A stretch of 64,000 nt of DNA, from assembly GCF_011759385.1 (NCBI RefSeq), contig NZ_JAARLY010000009.1:62001-126000 (forward strand), given 5' to 3'. This DNA is from Oleiagrimonas sp. C23AA (GTDB lineage: Bacteria > Pseudomonadota > Gammaproteobacteria > Xanthomonadales > Rhodanobacteraceae). The translations under genes were made by a program, and so were the position numbers. Below the pieces are notes generated by a model. It worked only from the letters and a program-made list of their open reading frames with translations, was not told the origin of the DNA and did not search any database. Every line of letters starts with the position of its first letter. The first letter of the stretch is position 1. Shown piece after piece: positions 51,610-60,552 of this stretch.

Positions 51610-51960
51610 TCATTGCACCTCGAACTGGTCGCGCATGGCCACCACCTTGCCGTTGGCGATGATCAGGGTCAGCGCATGATTGCCCAGGCTGTACTGCCAT
51701 TCCTCGCCACGCCGCGCACCGAAGCGGTTTTCGATCGGCTCCTTGTAGACCGGCTTGCCGAGCAGGCGCACCACGCGTGCCACGCTGTCGCCCACGCTCA
51801 GCACATGGGAGCCGACACGAAAGGTCTGCGCATCGAAGCTGCCACTGGAAGCGCTGGCCACGCCGCTGAGGCCAAGCGTCAACGCCAGCGCGGCGACCAC
51901 GAACCGTCGCTGCAGGCCCGAGCGTCGCGCCTGGCTTTTGCACTTGCGCACCGTCTTCAT
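51610..51960 (-). CDS. exported DUF2845-like protein
   Basis: A 116-aa protein with a signal peptide-like N-terminus (Arg/Lys-rich start, hydrophobic to about residue 36). The mature part has the DUF2845 signature FRVGSHVLSVGDSVARVVRL then GKPVYKEP, an Arg/Gly loop and beta strands EEWQYSLG and LTLIIANGKVVAM. This resembles the small SmpA/OmlA-like fold. Function unknown. ATG 51960 is preferred to an upstream start at 52017. Confidence 0.78.
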   Translation of the reverse strand: MKTVRKCKSQARRSGLQRRFVVAALALTLGLSGVASASSGSFDAQTFRVGSHVLSVGDSVARVVRLLGKPVYKEPIENRFGARRGEEWQYSLGNHALTLIIANGKVVAMRDQFEVQ

Positions 51961-52106
51961 AAGCACACCACTCCTTTCCTTGTCCTGCCATCGGTCCCTT
52001 TGATCACCCACTACCACTAATCAACGCACGGTACGCCTTGAGGTGTACCCGAGCATGCGCCGGCGTACGGTGGCGCTTCAAGCTTCCGCCGCTTCGTCAT
52101 CCGGGC

Positions 52107-52118
52107 GCAAACGTTTAC
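52107..52118 (+). promoter_or_regulatory. candidate LacI/PurR-type operator upstream of the GH31 gene
   Basis: GCAAACGTTTAC is a dyad around a central CG with one mismatched pair; the inner AAACGTTT is perfect. It has the shape of LacI/CcpA/PurR operators. The overlapping TTTACA could be a -35 element. It lies 53 bp ahead of the GTG start. It differs from the GATATCGATATC-type sites of the 16-kb locus, so a different regulator is expected. Confidence 0.4.
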
Positions 52119-52170
52119 AGTGAGCCGAGCCTGCGGGCTTTTCCTATCTGCATGTCCATGAGGGGATACC

Positions 52171-54822
52171 GTGATTCGACATACCCTGCACCGATGGCTG
52201 GCGGCTGTGCTGCTGGTCGCCCCGGCCGCGCTGCCGGCCACGGCCCTGGCCGATGCGCCGGCCATGCACGGCACCGCCAACGCCGGCGCCGTGATCCAGC
52301 GCGGCCATGTGCGCTTTACCGTGCTGACGCCGCGCCTGATCCGCATGGAATGGTCGCCCGACAGCCATTTCGTCAACGCGCCCTCGCAGGTGTTTGTCGA
52401 CCGCAAGCAGCCGGTGCCCAAGTTCAGCACGTCCACGCAAAACGGCACGCTGCACATCGACACCGCCGAGCTGAGTCTTGCCTACAAGCTGGGCAGTGGG
52501 CGTTTCGATGCCGGCAATCTCCAGATCCACTCCAAGGATCTGAAACCGTCGTTCGACTGGCACCCGGGCCTGGCCGAGGATGACAACCTCAAGGGCACCG
52601 CACGCACGCTGGACCGATTCAAGGGCGACGTGCAGCTTGGGACCGGCAAGCACATGGATCTTGGGCAGGGTCTGATTTCGCGCGGCGGCTGGCATCTGAT
52701 CGATGATTCGCACAGCTTCCTTTTCGACCACAGCGCCTGGCGCTGGGTCAAGAAACGCGCCTGCGCCAACTGCCAGGATCTTTACTTCTTCGGCTACGGC
52801 CATGAATACAAGAAGGCGCTGGGCGATTACGCCAAGGTGGCCGGCCGCGAGCCGATGCCGCCACGCTTTGCCTTCGGCTACTGGTGGTCGCGCTACTGGA
52901 ACTACTCAGACAGCGAGCTGCGCCAGCTGGTCGGCAATTTCGAGCGCTACCACATTCCGCTGGACGTACTGGTCATCGACATGGACTGGCACCGTACCGA
53001 TGGTCTTAGCTGGGACCCCAAGTACGCCAAGCAGGATGCCTTCGGCCAGCTGGTCGGCTGGACCGGATACACGTGGAACCGCAGCCTGTTCCCCGACCCG
53101 GGCCGGTTCCTCACGTGGCTGCACGGCCAGGACCTGAAAACCACCTTGAACCTGCACCCGGCCTCGGGCATGTCCAAGCGCGAAGCCCAATACAGCGCCT
53201 TTGCCAAGGCCATGGGCGTGAAAGGCGGCAAGCCGATCGCCTTCGAGTCGGCCGACAAGCACTACATGAGCAACCTGTTCAAGCTGGTGCTCGACCCGCT
53301 GCGCAAGGAAGGCGTCAACTTCTGGTGGCTGGACTGGCAGCAATGGCCTGATTCGAAGAAGGTGCCGGGCCTGTCCAACACCTGGTGGCTGAACTATGTG
53401 TTCTACACCCACATGCAAGACGCCAGCGACCAGCGCGCGCTGATCTATCACCGCTGGGGTGGACTGGGCAATCACCGCTATCAGGTCGGCTTCTCCGGCG
53501 ACTCGGTGATCTCCTGGGCCTCGCTGGCCTATCAGCCCTACTTCACCACTACCGCCTCGAACGTGCTTTACGGCTACTGGAGCCACGATATCGGCGGGCA
53601 CATGTTCGATGACAGCGTGCCGGAATCGAAACGCCATATCGATCCGCAGCTTTATGTGCGCTGGATGCAGTTCGGCGCCTTCAGCCCGATCCTGCGTACG
53701 CACTCTTCGAAGGAGGCCGGCCTGCGCAAGGAGCCGTGGCGCTTCTCGCCGGACGTGTTCAGCGCGCTGCGCCAGGCCATCGACCTGCGTTATGCCATGG
53801 CGCCGTACATCTACACCACCGCGCGCGAGGCCTACGACAGCGGCGTGTCGATGCTGCGCCCGCTGTACTACGCCTGGCCAAACAACCCCAAGGCCTACGA
53901 CGCCCGCGGCGAGTACATGTTCGGCGACGACATCCTGGTGGCGCCGGTGACCAAACCGATGAGCGACGGCGTGGCCAAGGTCTCGATCTGGCTGCCGCCG
54001 GGCCGCTGGTACGACCGCAACCGCGGCGGGGTGGTCGAGGGCAATCGCACGATCGAGCGCGACTACACACTGGATGAGATTCCGCTGTTCATCCGCGCCG
54101 GCTCGGTGATCGCCATGAACCCGCCTTCGGTGCACAAGCTGCAGGACATGGACAACAGCCAGCTGGTGCTGCGCGTGTATCCGGGCGGCAAGTCGCATAC
54201 GCGCGTCTACACCGATGCCGGCGACACCCAGGGCTATCGCCACGGCCAATACGCCTTCACCGCTGTGGACAGCCAGCGCGATGGCAACAGCGCGAGCCTG
54301 ACCGTGCGTCCACGCGACGGCCGCTATCCGGGCATGCCCGCCAGCAAACAGTTCACCGTGGAGCTGGCCGACTCCACGCTACCGGCCAGTGTGGCCGTCA
54401 ACGGCAAAACCTACCCGATGGCCGACCACGACAAGGTCGGCAGCTGGCACTACGACGGCAACACGCTGACCACGCGCATCACCGTGCCGGCGCAAAGCGC
54501 CAGCGATACGCTGAAGGTACAGGTGCACTTTGCCGAGCACCCGGCGAACATCGCCAACCTGCGCTATCGCATGAAGCGCGCCACCGCGGCCGTGGAATGG
54601 CTGAAGTATCACTGGGGCATGCCCGGGCCGCTGCCGGACGATGTGTCGCTGGCCGGCCAGCTGGGCCGTCTGATCGACTATTCGCCCCGCGAACTGCCGG
54701 CGCTGGTGCAACAGTTCAATGCGCGCCTGGCCAAGCTGCCGGCCGAGGTCAACGCCTCGCACGCCAAGCCTGAAGTCAAAGCGCACTTTGCCAAGCTGAT
54801 CAAGGCGCTTGAGACGCCTTAG
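52171..54822 (+). CDS. secreted GH31 glycosidase
   Basis: An 883-aa exported enzyme (signal peptide about 1-27, ending ALAD). The GH31 N-terminal beta-sandwich (about 40-220) leads to the TIM barrel (FAFGYWWSRYWNYSD, VLVIDMDWHRTDG). The nucleophile is Asp388 (FWWLDWQQW) and the acid/base Asp444 (FSGDSVISW), followed by WSHDIGGH and the C-terminal beta domains. The last 100 residues form an extra helical segment (KHWG-type, VEWLKYHWG to the end). The SYW/DWQQW pattern resembles the GH31 subgroup with alpha-galactosidase or sulfoquinovosidase-like diversity, so specificity is open. GAGGGGA lies ahead of GTG 52171. Confidence 0.9.
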   Translation: MIRHTLHRWLAAVLLVAPAALPATALADAPAMHGTANAGAVIQRGHVRFTVLTPRLIRMEWSPDSHFVNAPSQVFVDRKQPVPKFSTSTQNGTLHIDTAELSLAYKLGSGRFDAGNLQIHSKDLKPSFDWHPGLAEDDNLKGTARTLDRFKGDVQLGTGKHMDLGQGLISRGGWHLIDDSHSFLFDHSAWRWVKKRACANCQDLYFFGYGHEYKKALGDYAKVAGREPMPPRFAFGYWWSRYWNYSDSELRQLVGNFERYHIPLDVLVIDMDWHRTDGLSWDPKYAKQDAFGQLVGWTGYTWNRSLFPDPGRFLTWLHGQDLKTTLNLHPASGMSKREAQYSAFAKAMGVKGGKPIAFESADKHYMSNLFKLVLDPLRKEGVNFWWLDWQQWPDSKKVPGLSNTWWLNYVFYTHMQDASDQRALIYHRWGGLGNHRYQVGFSGDSVISWASLAYQPYFTTTASNVLYGYWSHDIGGHMFDDSVPESKRHIDPQLYVRWMQFGAFSPILRTHSSKEAGLRKEPWRFSPDVFSALRQAIDLRYAMAPYIYTTAREAYDSGVSMLRPLYYAWPNNPKAYDARGEYMFGDDILVAPVTKPMSDGVAKVSIWLPPGRWYDRNRGGVVEGNRTIERDYTLDEIPLFIRAGSVIAMNPPSVHKLQDMDNSQLVLRVYPGGKSHTRVYTDAGDTQGYRHGQYAFTAVDSQRDGNSASLTVRPRDGRYPGMPASKQFTVELADSTLPASVAVNGKTYPMADHDKVGSWHYDGNTLTTRITVPAQSASDTLKVQVHFAEHPANIANLRYRMKRATAAVEWLKYHWGMPGPLPDDVSLAGQLGRLIDYSPRELPALVQQFNARLAKLPAEVNASHAKPEVKAHFAKLIKALETP

Positions 54823-54830
54823 ATTCCGAC

Positions 54831-54863
54831 GCCCGGCGCCGGAATCAGAATCCGGCGCCGGGC
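54831..54863. other. strong hairpin at convergent gene ends
   Basis: GCCCGGCGCCGGA (54831-54843) pairs perfectly with TCCGGCGCCGGGC (54851-54863) across a 7-nt loop. It lies between the convergent GH31 and DUF924 genes and includes the final codons of the latter. No T-run is present on either side. Confidence 0.6.
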
Positions 54864-55438
54864 TGGCTGAGGTAATCCACCTCTGCTGGCGTACTGGTGC
54901 GTCCGAGCAGGCCATTGCGATGTGGAAAACGCCCGAAGCGCTCGATCACCTGCTGATGCCGACGCGCATAGTCCAGAAAATTCTCGAATGGCGCGCGTGA
55001 GGCGGCCGGTACGGCGTCACGCAGGGCCTCAAACAGGCCCACTGAACGCGCCTGCAGCATCGCATCCTCGGCGTGCTCCAGCGGCAGATAGCAGAACACC
55101 CGCTCAAGCGGCGACAGCGCCTGATCATCGCCGCGCGCGATACCTTCCAGCGCCAGCGTCAGCGCCCGTGCGTCACCCGCAAAAGCCGCCTCGGTATCGC
55201 GGCCGATATTGCGCGTGAACTGGTCCAGCACCACGATCAACGCCAGCCAGCCGCTGGGCGTCTGCGTCCATTCGACCAGACCGCCACCAAGCGCGGTCTG
55301 CACGGTGTTGCCAAAACGCTGGCGGATCTGCGCATCAAAGTCGGCGTCCTTCTGGAACCAGGCCTGGCGGGGCTGACCCGCGGCCTTGCCTTCGCCGAAC
55401 CAGAAACCCAACACCTGCTGCGGAATCACGCTGGACAT
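54845..55438 (-). CDS. DUF924 family protein
   Basis: A 197-aa all-helical soluble protein. The family signature is clear: QQVLGFWFGEG, WFQKDADFDAQI, ALIVVLDQFTRNIGR, CYLPLEHAEDA and the C-terminal GRFPHRNGLLGR. DUF924 proteins have a tetratricopeptide-like fold and unknown function. It lies convergent to the GH31 gene and divergent to the TrmH-like gene. Confidence 0.93.
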   Translation of the reverse strand: MSSVIPQQVLGFWFGEGKAAGQPRQAWFQKDADFDAQIRQRFGNTVQTALGGGLVEWTQTPSGWLALIVVLDQFTRNIGRDTEAAFAGDARALTLALEGIARGDDQALSPLERVFCYLPLEHAEDAMLQARSVGLFEALRDAVPAASRAPFENFLDYARRHQQVIERFGRFPHRNGLLGRTSTPAEVDYLSQPGAGF

Positions 55439-55536
55439 GCCTGTCTCTCCGAATCGGACGGCGACTGGCCTGCACCAGCCGCGCGGGTGGTTTACGGTAC
55501 AGTGCCGGCCTGCGTCAGCCCAAACTCGTCAGCCTT

Positions 55537-56166
55537 ATGTCAAAGCCTCGCCCGCCGCGCGATCGTGATCGCGCCCTCGATGCCAACGCCACTGCCTCGC
55601 GCAGTCACGCCGGCGATGGCAACGCCCTATGGCGCTACGAGCGTCACCGTCGGCGCAACTTGGCCGCCACGCCCGGCCCGCATGGTGTGGCACTGGTGCT
55701 CGACCGGCTGAAAGCCGACTTCAACGTGCCAAAAATCTTCCGCAGCGCCGAGGCCTTTGGCGCGCATGCCGTGCACCTGGTGGATGTCGGTCCGTTCGAT
55801 CCGGCGCCGGCAAAGGGTGGCTTCAAGCATGTGCCGGCCAAGTTGCACGAGGACTTTGCCAGCTGCCGCGCCGCCTTGGACGCCGAAGGCTTCATCCTGG
55901 TCGGGCTGGATCCGTTCGCCGACACGCTGATTCACGAGGCCAAGCTGCCCGAACGCTGCGCCTTCGTGCTCGGCCACGAGCTGCATGGCCTTAGCGCCGA
56001 GGCGCGCGCGGCCAGCGGTGCGCAATTTGTGCGCATTCCGCAATGGGGACAGGTCGACAGCCTGAATGTGTCGGTGGCCGCTTCGGTGGCGCTCTACGAA
56101 TACGTGCGCCAGCACGGCAGCCAAGTGCCGGCGCCGGTGCGCAACGAGGGCGCGCACCACTACTGA
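55537..56166 (+). CDS. SpoU/TrmH-family RNA 2'-O-methyltransferase
   Basis: A 209-aa knotted methyltransferase. The SPOUT motifs are present: motif 1 NVPKIFRSAEAFGA, motif 2 CAFVLGHELHGLS and motif 3 IPQWGQVDSLNVSVAASVAL. It lacks the long N-terminal L30-like domain of RlmB, so it is closer to TrmL/TrmH. The basic N-terminal 40 residues could bind RNA. The exact target base is not predictable here. Confidence 0.9.
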   Translation: MSKPRPPRDRDRALDANATASRSHAGDGNALWRYERHRRRNLAATPGPHGVALVLDRLKADFNVPKIFRSAEAFGAHAVHLVDVGPFDPAPAKGGFKHVPAKLHEDFASCRAALDAEGFILVGLDPFADTLIHEAKLPERCAFVLGHELHGLSAEARAASGAQFVRIPQWGQVDSLNVSVAASVALYEYVRQHGSQVPAPVRNEGAHHY

Positions 56167-56186
56167 GCGGCCAACGCCCGCCTCGC

Positions 56187-56747
56187 TCAGCGCTTGGCGA
56201 ACAGGCGCGTCGGCGTGGCCTTGAAGTGCGCGCGCACCGAGGGCCGGCCCAGGCGCCAGACCAGCCAGGCCAGCACCGGCACGGCCACGATCTTGAAACT
56301 GGTGCCCAGAATCAGCGTGAGCCGGTAGCGGGCAATCATCTCACGCCCGGCCTGGGGCAGGTTGGGCTGGGCCAGCAGCTGATGCGACGCCTTGGAAAAG
56401 TCACCCCACTGCGAAAGCAGCATCCCCGCCGACACCGCCGCCCATACCGCCAGCAGCGAGGCCACCACGCGCAAGCCGCGGCGTGCCCATTCGCGGCCCA
56501 TCAGCGCGCCAGCCGAAACCATGACGGTAAGGCCGGCACCGAGCAGATACGCCGCATCCCAGGCGATGATCGCCCACAACTTGTGACGATCGGCCTCGGC
56601 CAGCTTCTGACCGTGCAAAATGCCGAATGCCTGCCAGCCATGGGCGGCGTACTGCAACACGCCAAAGGCCGCCAGCAACAGCAGCAGCCAGATAACCACA
56701 CGATAGAGGGCGGGCCAGCGGGACGATTTGGACACGGTGCTTTTCAC
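56187..56747 (-). CDS. hypothetical four-helix membrane protein
   Basis: A 186-aa protein with about four membrane helices (near 15-33, 58-82, 90-110 and 143-163) and a basic C-terminus (RAHFKATPTRLFAKR). I recognise no family. It lies 20 bp beyond the convergent TrmH-like gene and downstream of the PepSY gene on the same strand. Confidence 0.68.
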   Translation of the reverse strand: MKSTVSKSSRWPALYRVVIWLLLLLAAFGVLQYAAHGWQAFGILHGQKLAEADRHKLWAIIAWDAAYLLGAGLTVMVSAGALMGREWARRGLRVVASLLAVWAAVSAGMLLSQWGDFSKASHQLLAQPNLPQAGREMIARYRLTLILGTSFKIVAVPVLAWLVWRLGRPSVRAHFKATPTRLFAKR

Positions 56748-56866
56748 TTCACAATCAACTCATGCAGCCTGACACGCACCGTGGTGCATGCGAAAGGCTT
56801 CACATGGGTGCGAAAGCGCCTGGCCTCAAGATCCGGCGTGCCCATCGACCGCCCGCAAAGGCCGCC

Positions 56867-57325
56867 TCAGTCGGCCTGATCTTCGTCGATGACCTTGCCG
56901 GTGCTGGCATCGATCTTCAGCTGCACCCGCTGGCCGGAGCGATTGGTGGCGGTGGTTTTCCACTCGCCATCATCAAATTCCAGCGTCTTGTAGCCGCGAT
57001 AGCCGTGCGCGTTAAGCTTGTCCAGAATCTGATCGGAGGTCAGCGCCGACACCTCGCCATCGGCCTTCTGCTGGCCGGTCTGGGCGTTGATGTGCAGCGT
57101 CTGCCAGTCGCCATCGCTGTCGCGGGCGCGCACTTTCCATTGGCCATCGTCGAGCTTGATCTCCTTGATGCGCGTGTAGCCCTGGCGCATCAGCATGGAA
57201 CGCACCTTGTCGGCACTGATCGATACGGAAGCTGCCGCATCGGCGTGGTCGCCGGCATGGCCTAGCACCGGCGCACCGATGAAGGTTGCCAGCGACACCA
57301 TCAGGATGGAACGGGAAAGCGGCAT
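56867..57325 (-). CDS. exported protein with two tandem PepSY domains
   Basis: A 152-aa protein with a signal peptide (about 1-24, ending GHAG). Two PepSY repeats follow (about 38-88 and 95-150). Each has a helix 'xxVRSMLMRQGYTRIKEIKL / QILDKLNAHGYRGYKTLEF' and a strand pair (DGQWKVRARDSDG and DGEWKTTATNRSG). PepSY modules are linked to protease inhibition or sensing in the periplasm; the role here is unknown. It ends 119 bp ahead of a small membrane gene on the same strand. Confidence 0.87.
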   Translation of the reverse strand: MPLSRSILMVSLATFIGAPVLGHAGDHADAAASVSISADKVRSMLMRQGYTRIKEIKLDDGQWKVRARDSDGDWQTLHINAQTGQQKADGEVSALTSDQILDKLNAHGYRGYKTLEFDDGEWKTTATNRSGQRVQLKIDASTGKVIDEDQAD

Positions 57326-57384
57326 GGCACGGCCTCCTTACATATTCTCAAGACGCCCGACTCAAGCGGCGCGGACGCCAGAAC

Positions 57385-57420
57385 AAAAAAGGCGGCCCGC
57401 AGCCATCGCTGCGAGCCGCC
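57385..57420 (-). terminator. intrinsic terminator of the secreted 150-residue protein gene
   Basis: GGCGGC (57391-57396) pairs with GCCGCC (57415-57420), with an inner CGCAGC/GCTGCG stem, and AAAAAA (57385-57390) gives a T-run on the minus strand. Confidence 0.85.
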
Positions 57421-57444
57421 CCTGTGCGGATGAAACGCCAAGAC

Positions 57445-57897
57445 TTACTTGCGGCTGATGGTGAACGCACCCACGTCGATACCCAGATCCACGCCCTGGC
57501 CGGTACCAGCCAGTGCCAGCGACACGGTGCCCTTGGTCAGGACCTGGGCGTCACCCGACTTGACTACACCGGCATGCGCACCGGCCTGGGCGTAGCTGCC
57601 CAGCACGTCGGAAATCTTGTAGATATGCGAGAACTTGCCCTTGCCATTGTCGACGTGCCACTTGCCAGCGGTCAGGCCTCCTCCCTTGACGGTGATCTTC
57701 ACCGGCATCGAGGCGCCATTGTCGCAGGTCACCACGCCCGAGCCCTCGGCGTGCTTGTAGATGGCCGCCCAGCCGGTAAGCGAAAAACGCATTTGGCACT
57801 TCAACGGCGCGTCGGCGGCGTGTGCCGCATGCGGAACACCCATGCTCGTCGCGCCCAGCATGGCGGCGCCAATCACTGCCAGATGATGCTTCTTCAT
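57445..57897 (-). CDS. secreted 150-residue protein of unknown family
   Basis: A 150-aa exported protein (signal peptide about 1-28, ending AHAA). The mature part is beta-rich and glycine-rich, with VKITVKGGGLTAGKWHVDNG, SHIYKISDVLGSYAQAGAHAG and TVSLALAGTGQGVDLGIDVGAF. There is one cysteine pair (CQMRF, TCDNG). I cannot place it in a family. GGGAGG lies ahead of ATG 57897, and its own intrinsic terminator follows, so it is a single-gene unit. Confidence 0.78.
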   Translation of the reverse strand: MKKHHLAVIGAAMLGATSMGVPHAAHAADAPLKCQMRFSLTGWAAIYKHAEGSGVVTCDNGASMPVKITVKGGGLTAGKWHVDNGKGKFSHIYKISDVLGSYAQAGAHAGVVKSGDAQVLTKGTVSLALAGTGQGVDLGIDVGAFTISRK

Positions 57898-58124
57898 AAG
57901 AACCTCCCTTGGTGATGCCAATGTTGCGTGGCTGACAGTGTTGTCGGACGAACCTGAACAGGCCCGGGTATGCCGACACGCTCGTTCAGCCACCTATAGC
58001 GGATGTGCAGACAGCGTCATCAGGGAGCAGCAGTCACGCATCAACGCGCGTCGATGTTTTCGCTCCCGATTCACGCCGCAGGCGTCACCATGGGCACAAC
58101 GTTTGCTGCCCGCACCCCCATGCC

Positions 58125-59057
58125 ATGCATCGACCCAACGTCTGGAAACTGACTCGGCGCGTGGTCCGCAACGCGCTCTCGGGCATTGGTGACGACGAGC
58201 TGATGACGCGCGCGGCCGCACTGGCGTTCTACTCGGCACTGTCCTTCGCCCCGCTGCTGGTGCTCGCGCTGTGGGTGGTGTCCTCGGTGGGTCCGACCTG
58301 GCAGCGAGAGCTGATCGAGCAGATCACTCATACCGTTGGCCCTCGCGCGGCCGATGCGGTGCGCATGGTGATCGACAATGTCAGCCACAAAAAGACCGCC
58401 GGCCACTGGGCCGGACTGATCGGGCTGGCGGTGACGCTGTTCAGCGCATCGGCAGTGTTCGCCCAGCTGCAGGGCGCCATCAACCGCGTCTGGGGGTTGC
58501 GCGCGCAGCCGGGACGGGCCTGGGTATGGTGGCTGCGTGCTCGCATCCACGCCTTCGGCCTGCTGGCGGCACTGGCCTTCCTGCTGGTGATCACTTTTGC
58601 CGTCAGCGCGGTCATCGCCGCGCTGGTGCCCGATGGCAGTGTGGCCTGGAGTGTGCTGGACCTGCTGATTTCACTGGGCGTGTTCACGCTGATCTTCGCG
58701 GCCATCTTCAAGGTGCTGCCGGACGCCCTGATCGACTGGCGCGATGCGCTGATCGGTGCAGCACTTACCGCCGCGCTGTTCGCCGCCGGCAAGTTCGGCA
58801 TTGGCCTTTACCTGGCAAACAGCAATGTCGGCGGCGCCTACGGCCCGGCCAGTTCGGTGATTGTGCTGCTGGTGTGGGTGTATTTTGCCGCCGTCATCAT
58901 ACTGCTGGGCGCTGAGTTGACCGAAGCGGTGGCCGCCGAGCGTGGCTGCCCGATTCGGCCGCGCGCCTACGCCGAGCCACATCACGAGTCAACCAGGCGT
59001 CGGCATGGATCCCGACCCTGGCATCATGGCGAGCAATCAGGCCAAGATGATGGCTGA
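58125..59057 (+). CDS. YihY/BrkB-family membrane protein
   Basis: A 310-aa inner-membrane protein with about six helices. The family pattern is present: ALAFYSALSFAPLLVLAL, a GLIGLAVTLFSASAVFAQLQGAINRVWG segment split here as VFAQLQGAINRVWG, and IVLLVWVYFAAVIILLGAEL near the end. BrkB was first tied to serum resistance, but the family role is unclear. The start at 58125 (MHRPNVWKLT) is preferred over a 40-residue longer frame. The C-terminal tail is His/Arg-rich. Confidence 0.9.
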   Translation: MHRPNVWKLTRRVVRNALSGIGDDELMTRAAALAFYSALSFAPLLVLALWVVSSVGPTWQRELIEQITHTVGPRAADAVRMVIDNVSHKKTAGHWAGLIGLAVTLFSASAVFAQLQGAINRVWGLRAQPGRAWVWWLRARIHAFGLLAALAFLLVITFAVSAVIAALVPDGSVAWSVLDLLISLGVFTLIFAAIFKVLPDALIDWRDALIGAALTAALFAAGKFGIGLYLANSNVGGAYGPASSVIVLLVWVYFAAVIILLGAELTEAVAAERGCPIRPRAYAEPHHESTRRRHGSRPWHHGEQSGQDDG

Positions 59058-59099
59058 CCGTCCTGAACACGGATGGCCGCATCTGCAAGGAGACTCCCC

Positions 59100-59516
59100 A
59101 TGATCAAGCACATTCTGGTCGGCTACGACGGCTCGGACACCTCAAGGCGCGCGGTGGCACTGGCGCTGGACATGACTGCCGCCAGCAACGGACGCGTGCG
59201 GGTCATCACCGTGGTGCGCGTCAGCCAGGGCGGCGACGATGCCGCGGTGATGATGACCGACACCGACTGCCAGACCCGCCAGAGGCAACTGCGCGAGGCG
59301 ATGGACGAACTGGCCGGCGACCAGGCGGGCCGCATCGATACGCAGGTGATCCTGGGCGAACCCGGCCACGCCCTGCTGGGCCAGGTGGCCGAATACGACA
59401 TCGATCACATCGTCATCGGCCATACCGAGCGCGGCGCACTGGCACGCTGGCTGTTGGGCTCGGTATCCGGCGAGCTGCTGGAACGCGCGCGAGTACCCGT
59501 GACGGTGGTGCGCTGA
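59100..59516 (+). CDS. universal stress protein, UspA family
   Basis: A 138-aa single-domain USP. The N-terminal IKHILVGYDGSDTSRRAV and the C-terminal ATP-binding pattern G-x2-G-x9-G-S/T (IGHTERGALARWLLGSVSGEL with VPVTVV) point to an ATP-binding member. AAGGAG precedes ATG 59100. It lies 42 bp after the BrkB-like gene and may be co-transcribed. Confidence 0.92.
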   Translation: MIKHILVGYDGSDTSRRAVALALDMTAASNGRVRVITVVRVSQGGDDAAVMMTDTDCQTRQRQLREAMDELAGDQAGRIDTQVILGEPGHALLGQVAEYDIDHIVIGHTERGALARWLLGSVSGELLERARVPVTVVR

Positions 59517-59640
59517 CCCCGGGCAGCGCATAGGTGTCGCGACAGGCACTTGTCACGCCGCGGTCACACCCAGCTATGCTTAGATACGCGGTCGCGTGTC
59601 GCGATCATCCCATTCCTGTACCCGAAGACGGAGGACTCCG

Positions 59641-60459
59641 GTGAGTAACACCCCGCTGCCATGGACACTGGAGAGCATCGACTTTGCAAGCATCGACCCG
59701 GAACTGGCCCGCGCCAACGATGACCTGGTTTGCCTGATCTGCGCCTCGTCCTTCATCGAAAGCGGCTCGGATCTGTACGCGGCCAACCTGGTGGCGCACT
59801 ACGAGGGCGATGAAGATGTACAGGGCTGGCTGCGCGACCAGTGGGAACACGAAGAACTGCAGCACGGGCGCGCCCTGGCCACCTACGTGCGCCACGCCTG
59901 GCCGGATTTCGACTGGGACGCTGCCTTCAAGGATTTCTTCGCCGAATACGGCGCCGTGTGCACCGCCGAGAACCTGGAAGACCGCCGCGGACTGGAGCTG
60001 GCCGCGCGCTGCGTGGTCGAGACCGGCACCGCCAGTCTGTACCGGGCCATCCATGGCCTGACCACCGAGCCGGTGCTCAAGCAGCTGACGGCCCACATCA
60101 AGAATGACGAAGTGCGCCACTACAAGTACTTCTACAAGTACTTCCGCGAATACGAGGCGCGCGAGAAGAACGGCCGCCGCCGCGTGTTCGGTGCGCTGTG
60201 GCGTCGGCTGATGGAAATTCGCGACGAGGACGGCGACATCGCCATCAAGCACGTGTTCGCCTATCGCCACCCCGAGTACAACCAGAGCAAGGCCAGCTTT
60301 CGTCAGGCCGCCAATCGCGTGAACGACATCGTGCGCAGGAACCTGCCCACGGAAATGACCGTGAAGATGCTGCTCAAGCCGCTGGACCTGTCACCCCGCG
60401 TGAACAACTTCATCCAGAAGCCGCTGACCCGGATTACCGAGCGCTTCGTGCTGCAATAG
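59641..60459 (+). CDS. ferritin-like diiron protein
   Basis: A 272-aa all-helical protein of the ferritin/acyl-ACP desaturase-like fold. Two metal motifs are visible: WEHEELQHG (E-x2-H type, near residue 77) and NDEVRHYKYF (about residue 158), along with glutamates in the helix near residue 115-135. It likely binds two irons; a hydroxylase or desaturase-like role is possible but unproven. The start is GTG 59641, with GGAGG 6 nt upstream; an upstream frame to 59596 lacks conserved character. A bidirectional terminator follows. Confidence 0.82.
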   Translation: MSNTPLPWTLESIDFASIDPELARANDDLVCLICASSFIESGSDLYAANLVAHYEGDEDVQGWLRDQWEHEELQHGRALATYVRHAWPDFDWDAAFKDFFAEYGAVCTAENLEDRRGLELAARCVVETGTASLYRAIHGLTTEPVLKQLTAHIKNDEVRHYKYFYKYFREYEAREKNGRRRVFGALWRRLMEIRDEDGDIAIKHVFAYRHPEYNQSKASFRQAANRVNDIVRRNLPTEMTVKMLLKPLDLSPRVNNFIQKPLTRITERFVLQ

Positions 60460-60482
60460 GTTCACGGCCAACGCCGCAAACG

Positions 60483-60512
60483 AAAAAGGCCGCCCCATCG
60501 GGCGGCCTTTTT
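60483..60512. terminator. bidirectional intrinsic terminator
   Basis: AAAAA then GGCCGCCC (60488-60495), loop CATC, GGGCGGCC and TTTTT (60508-60512). It serves the ferritin-like gene and the convergent lipoprotein gene. Confidence 0.92.
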
Positions 60513-60552
60513 CATGACCCTGCCAGGGGCAGGCCAAGGTGTCGCAAACCGT

